Source: Shewanella nanhaiensis (GTDB lineage Bacteria; Pseudomonadota; Gammaproteobacteria; Enterobacterales; Shewanellaceae). Taken from it: a DNA stretch of 60,718 nucleotides. Below, piece by piece: positions 17,193 through 25,898 of the stretch. A program made the translations under genes and the position numbers. Location of the stretch: assembly GCF_019457885.1 (NCBI RefSeq), contig NZ_JAHZST010000014.1, positions 1-60,718 of the forward strand, written 5' to 3'. A model generated the notes under the pieces. The model did no database searches. It was not told where the DNA came from and saw nothing but the letters and a program-made list of their open reading frames with translations. The number at the start of each line of letters is the position of its first letter. The stretch's first letter is position 1.

Positions 17193-18719
17193 GTGGACAG
17201 TGTACCCACTAATTTTGAAGGTTCATTTAAGGAATATAATTTCATGGAATCAATGGAAACAGCGCAGGAAAGTAGTCAGGTATTAAATGGTAATCTTCTA
17301 GATGAGATTTTGGCTCAAACCAAGATAACACCTATCGATGAAGGCTATGATGTTGCTAAAAAAGGGGTCGCTGCCTTTATCAGTAATATTATTGAAACAG
17401 AATCTAACAGTGAGCCTATCAATAAAGCGCTTGTTGATAAAATGCTGGTCGAGTTAGATAAAAAAATTAGTAGTCAGATGGATCAAATTCTTCATGATGA
17501 ATCAGTTCAACAGATGGAGTCATCATGGAGAAACCTAAAGTTATTAGTTGATAGAACTGACTTTAGAGAAAATATAAAGATTGAAGTCCTTCATGTAACA
17601 AAAAGTGAGTTACTTGACGATTTTGAGTTTGCGCCGGAAACGGTTCAATCGGGTCTTTACAAGCACGTGTACTCTTCGGGTTATGGCCAATTTGGTGGTG
17701 AGCCGATAGGGGCTATTGTGGGTAATTATGCCTTTACGCCATCTTCTCAAGATATGAAGCTGTTGCAGTATGTCTCAGCAGTAGGCGCGATGGCTCATGC
17801 ACCTTTCTTATCCTCTGTTGGTCCTGAGTTTTTCGGTATTGATTCGTTTGAAGAGTTACCGAATTTAAAAGATCTAAAATCCACATTTGAGAGCCCTAAA
17901 TACACTAAATGGCGCTCATTAAGAGAGTCTGAAGATGCAAGGTACTTAGGATTAACTGCGCCTAGATTCCTACTGCGTGTTCCCTATGATCCTATTGATA
18001 ACCCGATCGGCTCATTTAACTATCGTGAAAGTGTTCATGCAAGCCACGAAGATTACCTCTGGGGTAACACGGCATTTGCTTTAGCGACACGATTGACCGA
18101 AAGCTTCGCTAAGTACCGCTGGTGCCCAAATATTATTGGCCCACAAAGCGGTGGCGCCGTTGACGATCTTCCTGTTCATGTCTTTGAATCAATGGGAGCA
18201 CTGCAGTCAAAAATTCCGACTGAAGTACTCATCACCGATCGCAAAGAGTTTGAACTTGCTGATGAAGGTTTTATTAGCCTTACCATGCGTAAAGGTAGCG
18301 ACAATGCAGCCTTCTTCTCTGCGAACTCAATCCAAAAGCCAAAAGTGTTTCCGAATACCAAAGAGGGCAAGGAGGCTGAGACCAACTACAAGTTAGGCAC
18401 TCAGATCCCTTATATGATGATTATTAATCGTCTGGCTCACTACATTAAGGTATTGCAGCGTGAGCAGATCGGCTCATGGAAAGAGCGTCAAGATCTTGAG
18501 CGAGAGCTCAATAGTTGGATTAAACAGTTTGTCGCTGATCAGGAAAATCCACCAGCAGATGTTAGAAGCCGTAGACCACTACGCGCAGCTAAGGTCGAAG
18601 TGATGGATGTGCAGGGCGATCCTGGTTGGTATCAGGTCTCCATGGCGGTTCGACCGCACTTCAAATACATGGGAGCTAACTTCGAACTCTCTTTGGTTGG
18701 ACGTCTAGACCAGGAGTAA
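17193..18719 (+). CDS. tssC: T6SS contractile sheath large subunit TssC (VipB)
   Basis: Forms the sheath with TssB. The 508 residues include PIGAIVGNYAFTPSSQDMKL, FLSSVGPEFFG, LRESEDARYLGLTAPRFLLR and the C-terminal KVEVMDVQGDPGWYQVSMAV, all typical of TssC. The GTG at 17193 has GGAAG six bases upstream, which supports it; the ATG at 17244 is an alternative that would shorten the protein by 17 residues. It lies 38 bp after tssB. Confidence 0.97.
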   Translation: MDSVPTNFEGSFKEYNFMESMETAQESSQVLNGNLLDEILAQTKITPIDEGYDVAKKGVAAFISNIIETESNSEPINKALVDKMLVELDKKISSQMDQILHDESVQQMESSWRNLKLLVDRTDFRENIKIEVLHVTKSELLDDFEFAPETVQSGLYKHVYSSGYGQFGGEPIGAIVGNYAFTPSSQDMKLLQYVSAVGAMAHAPFLSSVGPEFFGIDSFEELPNLKDLKSTFESPKYTKWRSLRESEDARYLGLTAPRFLLRVPYDPIDNPIGSFNYRESVHASHEDYLWGNTAFALATRLTESFAKYRWCPNIIGPQSGGAVDDLPVHVFESMGALQSKIPTEVLITDRKEFELADEGFISLTMRKGSDNAAFFSANSIQKPKVFPNTKEGKEAETNYKLGTQIPYMMIINRLAHYIKVLQREQIGSWKERQDLERELNSWIKQFVADQENPPADVRSRRPLRAAKVEVMDVQGDPGWYQVSMAVRPHFKYMGANFELSLVGRLDQE

Positions 18720-18725
18720 GTCGAG

Positions 18726-19151
18726 TTGTTTAATCATGACGACACTTTTGGAGTGAGTTTTTTTCAACGCTTAGGTGATGAAAATGAGCACGCTTCAAAT
18801 GGATCTGAATCCATTGAATATGTCATCGCTTCGATTAAACGCAATATCTCTGGCCTGCTAAATACGCGGGTCGGAGAGTCTCAAAGTTGTCCTGAGCTTG
18901 GATTGTTTGATTTTAATGACGCCAATTCAGGGAGCTTTGATCTAGGCGTTAGGATCAAAGCAGGCATAAAGACATGCATTGAGCGTTTCGAACCGCGACT
19001 CACTCATTTAGATATTCGTGTTTTGCACGATACTAGCTGTCCATTCAGTTTGCGATTTCATATCCACGGAAAAATTAACGTTAAAACGGCTCAGGAAAAG
19101 ATCGAAATTGATCTCTTTTTGGATAGTAACCGAACGTATAGGGTAAGTTAG
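18726..19151 (+). CDS. tssE: T6SS baseplate protein TssE (gp25-like)
   Basis: Baseplate wedge protein homologous to phage T4 gp25. The 141 residues fit the family. Visible features are FFQRLGDENE at the start, SIKRNISGLLNTRVGESQSCPELGLFDF (quoted here as parts around LLNTR and ELGLFDF), and the conserved acceptor ERFEPRLTHLDI. The start is a TTG supported by AGGAG overlapping the end of tssC. It lies 6 bp after tssC. Confidence 0.93.
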   Translation: MFNHDDTFGVSFFQRLGDENEHASNGSESIEYVIASIKRNISGLLNTRVGESQSCPELGLFDFNDANSGSFDLGVRIKAGIKTCIERFEPRLTHLDIRVLHDTSCPFSLRFHIHGKINVKTAQEKIEIDLFLDSNRTYRVS

Positions 19152-19153
19152 CA

Positions 19154-20920
19154 GTGTCTCAAGACAAATATTTCAGGGATGAATTGTCTTTCCTCAGAGA
19201 GCAGGGGAAGCAGTTCTCAGATCTCCATCCACAATTGGCTCGCTATCTACATGGCAACAATACCGATCCCGATGTGGAACGTTTGTTAGAGGGGTTTGCT
19301 TTTCTAACTGGCAGGTTACGTGAAAAAATTGATGATGAGTTTCCTGAGTTAACTCACTCAATGATCAATATGTTGTGGCCTAACTATCTTAGACCTGTAC
19401 CTAGTACCAGTATTGTGCGCTTCTCTCCTATTGAACGTGGTATTAGCCATAAGCAGACAATTGAGAAGGGCTGCATGTTAGATGCAAGGCCTGTCGATGG
19501 TGAAGTGTGTCATTTCACAACCTGTAGAGAGGTTAATGTCTACCCCTTAGTGGTAGATCACATCGGCTCATTTCACTCTAGAGAAGCCTCTATTGTTGAT
19601 ATTCACCTGAACAACTTAAGCGATCTTTCACTCAATGATATTGGGCTTGATGATTTAAGGTTTTACTTAGGTGGACAAGATTACAGTGCGCAGATGCTTT
19701 ACCTCTGGCTCAATCATTATCTTGAAGGGATTGAGATCCATGTCGGTGAGCGGCATTACTCGCTGCCTAAGTCCAGTTTTAAATGTGTGGGGTTTGCCAG
19801 TGGTGATGGCATCTTGCCTTACCCTCAAAATGTCTATGAAGGGTATCGTATTTTACAGGAGTATCTCTCATTTTCTGATGCGTTTATGTTTTTTGATATC
19901 TGTAATATTTACAAATGTTTGCCCAGTGATTTAACCGGTAACTTTTCCATTAAGTTAACGTTTTCTCGCACATTACCTGCAGATGTATTGATTAGGGATG
20001 AGTCTTTTCAGCTCTATTGTGTTCCTGTACTCAATCTTTTTTCACATGATGCAGATCCTATCGATCTGACAGGTAAAAAAATAGAGTATCCCATTGCACC
20101 ATCGAGTCGTAAACCGTCCCATTTTGAGATATTTAGTGTCGATAAAGTGCAAGGTTGGGTCGATTCAGATTCTGGTCGTTTTCGTGGTGAAGAGCGTATC
20201 TATACCCCTTTTGAAAGCTTCCAACATGAGATTGAGCGCGCTCGTGAGCGTGTGGCACTTTATTACCGTCTAAGAGTAAAAGAGAGTATTCGTGAAGATG
20301 GCTTCGACCACTTTATCTCTTTTGTCAGAGGCGATGAGACTCAAAGCTTTGATGCCAGTGAGGCGGTGTCGATTAGTTTAACCTGCACTAACCGTCAGCT
20401 ACCAACCAAACTAGGCAAAGGTGATATCTGCGTTGCTACCGATACTTCACCTAATTTTGCCACATTTAAGAATATTACAGAGCCAAATGCATCCCTACGT
20501 CCTGTTCTCGATGGCAGCATGCTATGGACCTTAATCTCTAACTTGTCATTGAACTACCTTTCCTTGCTATCTAAAGATGCCTTGTGCTCGATTATTCGTG
20601 CCTATGATTTTAAATCTTTGATTGACAGACAAGCTGAGCGGATCACGCAAAAACGGCTTGATGGGATAGTGAGTATTGAGTCAAAGCCGACAGAGCGAAT
20701 ATTGCGCGGTATGCCTGTGCGCGGCTTGATGTCAGAAATCGTGCTTGATCAAAAGTTTTTTGGTTCTGAAGGCGAGTTATATCTATTTGCTACTGTACTT
20801 AGCCGATTTTTTGCACTCTACGCCAGCATCAACTCATTTCACCAGTTAGTAGTGATTAATGCAGCTAATCAAGAAAGGTACACATGGGATATTCAGATAG
20901 GTCAACAGCCACTGATTTAA
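19154..20920 (+). CDS. tssF: T6SS baseplate protein TssF (VasA)
   Basis: Large baseplate wedge subunit acting with TssG. The 588 residues begin DKYFRDELSFLREQGKQFS, the classic TssF start, followed by DPDVERLLEGFAFLTGRLRE and LTHSMINMLWPNYLRPVPS. The start is GTG, 2 bp after the tssE stop. Its 3' end overlaps tssG by 37 bp, which suggests coupled translation. Confidence 0.97.
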   Translation: MSQDKYFRDELSFLREQGKQFSDLHPQLARYLHGNNTDPDVERLLEGFAFLTGRLREKIDDEFPELTHSMINMLWPNYLRPVPSTSIVRFSPIERGISHKQTIEKGCMLDARPVDGEVCHFTTCREVNVYPLVVDHIGSFHSREASIVDIHLNNLSDLSLNDIGLDDLRFYLGGQDYSAQMLYLWLNHYLEGIEIHVGERHYSLPKSSFKCVGFASGDGILPYPQNVYEGYRILQEYLSFSDAFMFFDICNIYKCLPSDLTGNFSIKLTFSRTLPADVLIRDESFQLYCVPVLNLFSHDADPIDLTGKKIEYPIAPSSRKPSHFEIFSVDKVQGWVDSDSGRFRGEERIYTPFESFQHEIERARERVALYYRLRVKESIREDGFDHFISFVRGDETQSFDASEAVSISLTCTNRQLPTKLGKGDICVATDTSPNFATFKNITEPNASLRPVLDGSMLWTLISNLSLNYLSLLSKDALCSIIRAYDFKSLIDRQAERITQKRLDGIVSIESKPTERILRGMPVRGLMSEIVLDQKFFGSEGELYLFATVLSRFFALYASINSFHQLVVINAANQERYTWDIQIGQQPLI

Positions 20921-21891
20921 TCGATGGCGGTGATGAGCTAATTATTCCTGATGAGATTAGCTCCTATAATTTTTTTCAATTAGTTGAATTAATTCATAAA
21001 TTAGATGGCAACAATCCTGAGGGACAGGAGTGGGAAAGCCTAGGGAATATGTTTTTCTCTGCTAATCCCAGTTTAGGTTTCCCTGCAAGTGATGTCACAA
21101 GAATTGAGCGCCATCCAAAGGAGAGGGTGCAGATTGAAACGACTTTTCTTGGCTTAAATGGGGCGCAATCGCCACTGCCCAGCTACATGCTGGAGGAGTT
21201 GCTTCATGACGATAGCAATATAAAACGAGATTTTTTAGATTTTTTTAATAACAGGTTAATCGCCCTATTTTACAGGGCTTGGCGTAAATACCGTTATTAC
21301 ATACGTTTTCAAGATAACGCCGTTGATAACTTCTCATCACAAGTGTTCGCACTTGTGGGCTTGGCAAATGAAGATGTACGGGGTGAGACCCCAATCAACT
21401 GGTGCAAGATGTTGGCCTATGCCGGCATGTTGGCAGGAAGAAGCCGTTCGCCACAGGCGGTAGCAGGAATTGTTGCTCACTGTTTCGATCTGGAAAATGT
21501 GTCAATTAGAGAGTGGGAGTTTAGGCATGTTGAGATCCCAGAGCAACAGCGGTGTCAATTAGGCAGATTTAACTCTCAGCTGGGAATCGATACGGTATTA
21601 GGCGAAAAGGTCGGTGATATCACCGGAAAATTTGTGCTCTGTATTAAAGATCTATCGCTACACAGATTTCAGGACTTTCTTCCCTCTGGAAAGGAGTTTA
21701 TGCCCCTGTGCAAGGTGATGGAAGTGATCCTTCGAGAGCAGATGGCGTTTGATTTTGAATTGACGCTAAAAACGGATGAGGTTCCCTTGCTTAGGCTAGG
21801 GGAGGAGAAAGGTGGTCAGTTAGGTTGGTCTTCCTTTTTGGGACAAGCTGAGATTGAAAAACAGCATGTGTTAATACAAATAAGGCAGTAA
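20884..21891 (+). CDS. tssG: T6SS baseplate protein TssG (VasB)
   Basis: Baseplate partner of TssF. The 335 residues include FQLVELIHKL, TFLGLNGAQSPLPSYMLEEL and FFNNRLIALFYRAWRKYR, which are TssG hallmarks. The ATG lies inside tssF; AAGAAAGG precedes it. A later start cannot be excluded but would remove the family's N-terminus. Confidence 0.95.
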   Translation: MGYSDRSTATDLIDGGDELIIPDEISSYNFFQLVELIHKLDGNNPEGQEWESLGNMFFSANPSLGFPASDVTRIERHPKERVQIETTFLGLNGAQSPLPSYMLEELLHDDSNIKRDFLDFFNNRLIALFYRAWRKYRYYIRFQDNAVDNFSSQVFALVGLANEDVRGETPINWCKMLAYAGMLAGRSRSPQAVAGIVAHCFDLENVSIREWEFRHVEIPEQQRCQLGRFNSQLGIDTVLGEKVGDITGKFVLCIKDLSLHRFQDFLPSGKEFMPLCKVMEVILREQMAFDFELTLKTDEVPLLRLGEEKGGQLGWSSFLGQAEIEKQHVLIQIRQ

Positions 21892-21902
21892 AGAGGTGAA
21901 GA

Positions 21903-23234
21903 TTGGATAAAACAATATCTCTCAATATCGTAAATTCTCAGATGTTGGAATCAGGGCTAATGCCTTTTGTCAATTTCACCCAGCAAGGCGGGGTTTTAGG
22001 TTGTGATATTAATGCCGATTGGCGCTTGAAGGATAGAAGTGGAGAGGTAAAACCTCAGCACTGCCGGATCATGTGGGTTGACGATCAGTTCTGTCTAGAA
22101 GATCTCTGTGGTGAGGTGTTCGTTAATAACTCATCTTTACCTATCGGTTTGGGCCGGTTTGCCAGTTTAAATGAAAATGATGAGATAAAAATTGGGCCCT
22201 ATAAAGTTAGGATCTCATTGGGATTAAGCTCAGATCCTACCGCAAGCATGACCAAGCGTTTTTCTGAGATGTTCAGTGAAAATGACCTGTCTGGTCTTAT
22301 GAAAGAGCCTGTTTCACAGGTGACTGAGCACAGTGATGACGCTTCTATTGACGATCCTATGTTGGCGCTAGATGCATTGCAGAATCGCAGCGGAGAAAAC
22401 ATATTGAGTTTTGACTCCAGGAAAGAGAAGAAACTTGATGATATTAACTTAATCGATACAGACATATCGATAAGTGACAGAGAGTTAACCATGCAAGCGG
22501 ATTCGGAATACACACAAGATTCCGCGATTGCATTGAAGAAACATACTGAATTGGATGGATTTACCATGGATGAAAATACTTTAGATTTATTGGAATCTGA
22601 ACTACATGCAGGACTTGATAAACAAAACGAGCAGTTAGGGGAGCATATTACCACTGGCCCACTGTTTAGAGGCTTGGGGGTACAAATTGGCTCATCGCAA
22701 AATAGTGAACAGATGCAAGATCTATCAGTGGATCTTGGCGCCGCGCTAAAGTCTGCCATTACAGGGCTACTCTCATTGCACCACACCGCAAATCATAGCC
22801 GCTATGAGTTAATGAATAAGAATCTTCAACCTATTGAAGATAACCCTCTGAGATTAGGCTTAGGTTATGAGGACACGGTTAAAACGCTGTTTGCTCATGA
22901 CAGAAGTCCTGTTCATCTCTCATCAGCCGCTGCCATTGCGGAGAGCCTTAAGTCTATTGAACATCATAATGAGGCTGTTCAGTCGGCTATCACTGAAGCG
23001 TTGGATTACATCTTAGGCGCATTTTCTCCCGCTAAATTATTAAAGCGTTTTGCGCAATACCGTAAATCCAGCGATCTTAATCTAGACACAGGCGATAAGT
23101 GGGCTTGGTCTATGTACGAGCAGTACTACGAAGAGTTGACATCTAATCGTCAGAAGGGGTTTGAAAAACTTTTTTGGGAGGTGTTTGAGCAAGCCTACGA
23201 TCGTAAATTACGTGAACTTCAAAAGGATTTTTGA
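21903..23234 (+). CDS. tagH: FHA-domain T6SS accessory protein TagH
   Basis: A forkhead-associated protein that binds phosphothreonine in T6SS control or assembly. The FHA domain (about 20-100) shows the fold segments RLKDRSGEVKPQHCRIMW and FVNNSSLPI. The middle (110-280) is acidic and low in complexity. The C-terminal domain (about 320-443) with SPAKLLKRFAQYR and DKWAWSMYEQYYEEL is the conserved VasC/TagH end. No PpkA-type kinase or PppA phosphatase gene is present in this cluster, so any phosphorylation must come from elsewhere. The TTG start is preceded by AGAGGTGAAG. Confidence 0.92.
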   Translation: MDKTISLNIVNSQMLESGLMPFVNFTQQGGVLGCDINADWRLKDRSGEVKPQHCRIMWVDDQFCLEDLCGEVFVNNSSLPIGLGRFASLNENDEIKIGPYKVRISLGLSSDPTASMTKRFSEMFSENDLSGLMKEPVSQVTEHSDDASIDDPMLALDALQNRSGENILSFDSRKEKKLDDINLIDTDISISDRELTMQADSEYTQDSAIALKKHTELDGFTMDENTLDLLESELHAGLDKQNEQLGEHITTGPLFRGLGVQIGSSQNSEQMQDLSVDLGAALKSAITGLLSLHHTANHSRYELMNKNLQPIEDNPLRLGLGYEDTVKTLFAHDRSPVHLSSAAAIAESLKSIEHHNEAVQSAITEALDYILGAFSPAKLLKRFAQYRKSSDLNLDTGDKWAWSMYEQYYEELTSNRQKGFEKLFWEVFEQAYDRKLRELQKDF

Positions 23235-23764
23235 TGAAAACCCTGCGTCTTGCATTTCTCATTCTCTTGATGGGACAGCTGACTGCGTGTGGTTCTGTGT
23301 GGGAGGGGACGAAAAAGGTTGGGGCGGTGATCTGGGATCCCTCAATTCCTGTTGGAGAACCTAAAGATCTACCGACACAGCTCACTTACAGCATAGTGGC
23401 TCAACAGGATGTGAACCAAAACCCTAATGGAGATTCAACCCCCATCGAGTTTCAACTTTTTGAGTTAGAAGATGACTCTAAGTTGCTTGCCGCGGATTAT
23501 GACTCGCTTACGGCTGACTTTGAAGATGCACTGGGGTCAAACTATATCGACCACAGTGATTTCACTATGTTGCCGGGACAGTTCAAGTTTATTGAGCCAT
23601 TTGAGGTCGATGAGGACACACGTTACATAGGGGTCATGGCTCATTTTGGTGATCCAGAAGTTTCGCAATGGAAAAAGGTAATAAAGATCAAATCGATTGG
23701 TAGGGAGTACCACATTTTGATCTTATTTAAAGAACAGGAAGTCATTCTGGATAAAGTGGAATAA
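23234..23764 (+). CDS. tssJ: T6SS outer-membrane lipoprotein TssJ (VasD)
   Basis: Outer-membrane-anchored lipoprotein that contacts the periplasmic part of TssM. A lipoprotein signal with lipobox LTAC puts the modified cysteine at residue 19. After it come WEGTKKVGAVIWDPSIPVG and the beta-rich TssJ fold with IEFQLFELEDDSKL. I chose the ATG at 23234, which overlaps the tagH stop as TGATG; a TTG three bases earlier is also in frame. The length is 176 residues. Confidence 0.95.
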   Translation: MKTLRLAFLILLMGQLTACGSVWEGTKKVGAVIWDPSIPVGEPKDLPTQLTYSIVAQQDVNQNPNGDSTPIEFQLFELEDDSKLLAADYDSLTADFEDALGSNYIDHSDFTMLPGQFKFIEPFEVDEDTRYIGVMAHFGDPEVSQWKKVIKIKSIGREYHILILFKEQEVILDKVE

Positions 23765-23766
23765 AC

Positions 23767-25101
23767 ATGTCGTCAAGAAATAGAGTAATTTGGGCTGAAG
23801 GTTTATTCATCAAGCCACAACATTTTCAGCAACAGCAACGTTATTTTGAGTATGTTACCGATGAGCGTATGACCTCGGTCAATAGCTACCTCTACGGTAT
23901 ATCACAGCTCGAGCTAAACCCTGAGTACCTTGGGTTTGGTCGTATTGCTATCCAACGAGCTAAAGGCGTGATGCCAGATGGAACAGTATTTAATATTCCC
24001 CAAGAGGATGTTCTGCCTAGTGCACTGGAAGTTGTTGATGGCTCATTGGCCAACCAGATCGTGTATCTGGCACTGTCACTACGCAGTGACTCGATAACCG
24101 AAGTGACGGAGAGTACCTCATCGGGTAATACCCGCTTTGTGACTCATCGCCATGAAGTGCGAGATATCCATAGTGAGCAGGGGGATTTTTCCACCATAGA
24201 TGTCAGCCCTGTACAGATGAAGTTGATGTTTGAGAAAGAGGATCGCAGTGCCTACTCCTCGGTGGCGATAGCTAAAATATTGGAAAAACGTCCAGATGGA
24301 AGTGTGGTACTGGATCCTAACTTTATCCCTTGTCATTACAATGTACTAGGTGTGCCGTTTCTGCATCGATTTATTGGTGAGATGGCAGGGATGATGCGAG
24401 AAAGAGCTAAAAATATTGCGGTTAGAATTGGCTCGCCAAGCCAAGGTGGTGTGGCTGACGTGTCAGACTTTATGCTGTTACAAGCACTAAATCGGATGCA
24501 ACCCGTGCTGCAGCACCTCTCGCAACTGAAAAGCCTGCATCCAGAGCAGCTATATCAGACATTGGTGAGTATTTGTGGAGAGCTGTTCTCCTTTACCGAT
24601 GACAGTCGAATTGCGCCAATATTTAAACCTTACGATCATGACATGCCGATTACCTCCTTTGGCCAATTGATGAATATGCTACGTCAGTCATTAAGTATCG
24701 TACTTGAGCCAAAAGCCGTGTCCTTGCAGTTGCAGAAACGTAAGTACGGATTGATGGTTGCGCCAGTACAAGATCCTGACTTGATTAAAGAGGCTGATTT
24801 CATCTTAGCTGTTCGCGCTAAGTTGCCTTTAGAGGAGCTGAAAAAGCTCTTTATTCAACAAACTAAGATCGCTTCCGTTGAAAAAATCCGTGAGTTGATC
24901 TCATTGCAACTTCCTGGTGTCGGCTTAACACCGCTACCTGTTGCGCCAAGACAGTTGCCATACCACGCAGGTTATACCTATTTCCAACTTGATAGGACAA
25001 GCCCATCTTGGGAGATGTTGCAGCACTCAACTGGATTTGCTTTCCATGTTGCTGGTGAGTTTCCTGAGCTTGAGTTGCAGTTTTGGGCGATAAGGAGCTA
25101 G
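23767..25101 (+). CDS. tssK: T6SS baseplate protein TssK (VasE)
   Basis: Trimeric adaptor between the baseplate and the membrane complex. The 444 residues begin NRVIWAEGLFIKPQHFQQQQ, the defining TssK start, and contain FIPCHYNVLGVPFLHRFI and the C-terminal YFQLDRTSPSWEMLQHSTGF. It starts 2 bp after tssJ. Confidence 0.98.
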   Translation: MSSRNRVIWAEGLFIKPQHFQQQQRYFEYVTDERMTSVNSYLYGISQLELNPEYLGFGRIAIQRAKGVMPDGTVFNIPQEDVLPSALEVVDGSLANQIVYLALSLRSDSITEVTESTSSGNTRFVTHRHEVRDIHSEQGDFSTIDVSPVQMKLMFEKEDRSAYSSVAIAKILEKRPDGSVVLDPNFIPCHYNVLGVPFLHRFIGEMAGMMRERAKNIAVRIGSPSQGGVADVSDFMLLQALNRMQPVLQHLSQLKSLHPEQLYQTLVSICGELFSFTDDSRIAPIFKPYDHDMPITSFGQLMNMLRQSLSIVLEPKAVSLQLQKRKYGLMVAPVQDPDLIKEADFILAVRAKLPLEELKKLFIQQTKIASVEKIRELISLQLPGVGLTPLPVAPRQLPYHAGYTYFQLDRTSPSWEMLQHSTGFAFHVAGEFPELELQFWAIRS

Positions 25102-25103
25102 AA

Positions 25104-25889
25104 ATGAAACCACAAAAACAGCCTTTGACAGAGCAACAACTCGATGATGTTTTGTTTGATGAAGTGAGAAATATAGATGCCGACAAAGAGTATTGGTTTC
25201 AATTACGTGGCGACAATATTAATCAGCTTATTGATGCAGCAACCCCGCTTATGGGTATGGTCTTTAGAGTGCGAAAGTTAGCTGCATTAGATGATGTACA
25301 AAAGCTCTATCACAATACGGTTGATGACATTATGGCCATCGAAGCTGAACTGACTGAGTCAGGTTTTGATCGGGCGATCATTCTAGCGTACCGCTATGTA
25401 CTCTGCTCCTTTATCGATGAAGCGGTGATGAATACCCCTTGGGGAGCTGACAGTGTCTGGGCTGAGCACTCACTGCTGACCCGATTTCATAATGAAACCT
25501 GGGGTGGTGAGAAAGTGTTTAGCATCCTCCAGCGGCTTGAGACTGAGCCTACAAGTTACCGTGAACTACTTGAGTTTATCTATCTTTGCCTCTGCTTAGG
25601 GTTTGAAGGGCGTTACAAGGTGGTGGTTAACGGCCGTGAAGAGTTCGACAAAATCGTTAATCGTCTCTATGAAACCTTGAGGCACCTTAGGGATGAAGAG
25701 CCGGAGCTGCTATCCAATGCAACTGATCATGTGGTTAATACCAAATTTCAAATTGGCAGGCAGATGCCCATCTGGACTATATTTGCCGGCTTCTTTGTGA
25801 TGCTAACGGTGATCTTTATCTTCTATTCGGTGTCGCTAGCCAATAAATCAGCAGGTGTGTTGGACCAACTGTTTCAGATCTTAAATTAA
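25104..25889 (+). CDS. tssL: T6SS inner-membrane protein TssL (DotU/VasF)
   Basis: Part of the TssJLM membrane complex. The cytoplasmic DotU domain (about 20-200) contains LAYRYVLCSFIDEAVMNTPW-like sequence and ETWGGEKVFSILQRL. One membrane helix lies near the C-terminus (about 221-245). There is no peptidoglycan-binding OmpA domain, so this is the short form and anchoring to the wall must come from another protein. I prefer the ATG at 25104, with AGGAG 8 bp upstream, over an earlier in-frame TTG that overlaps tssK. The length is then 261 residues. Confidence 0.95.
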   Translation: MKPQKQPLTEQQLDDVLFDEVRNIDADKEYWFQLRGDNINQLIDAATPLMGMVFRVRKLAALDDVQKLYHNTVDDIMAIEAELTESGFDRAIILAYRYVLCSFIDEAVMNTPWGADSVWAEHSLLTRFHNETWGGEKVFSILQRLETEPTSYRELLEFIYLCLCLGFEGRYKVVVNGREEFDKIVNRLYETLRHLRDEEPELLSNATDHVVNTKFQIGRQMPIWTIFAGFFVMLTVIFIFYSVSLANKSAGVLDQLFQILN

Positions 25890-25898
25890 GGACGTTTT

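Noticed and set aside
22199..22786. 195-codon frame antisense to tagH
   Set aside because: Ser/Cys-rich shadow of the acidic low-complexity middle of tagH; the sense gene has clear family features.
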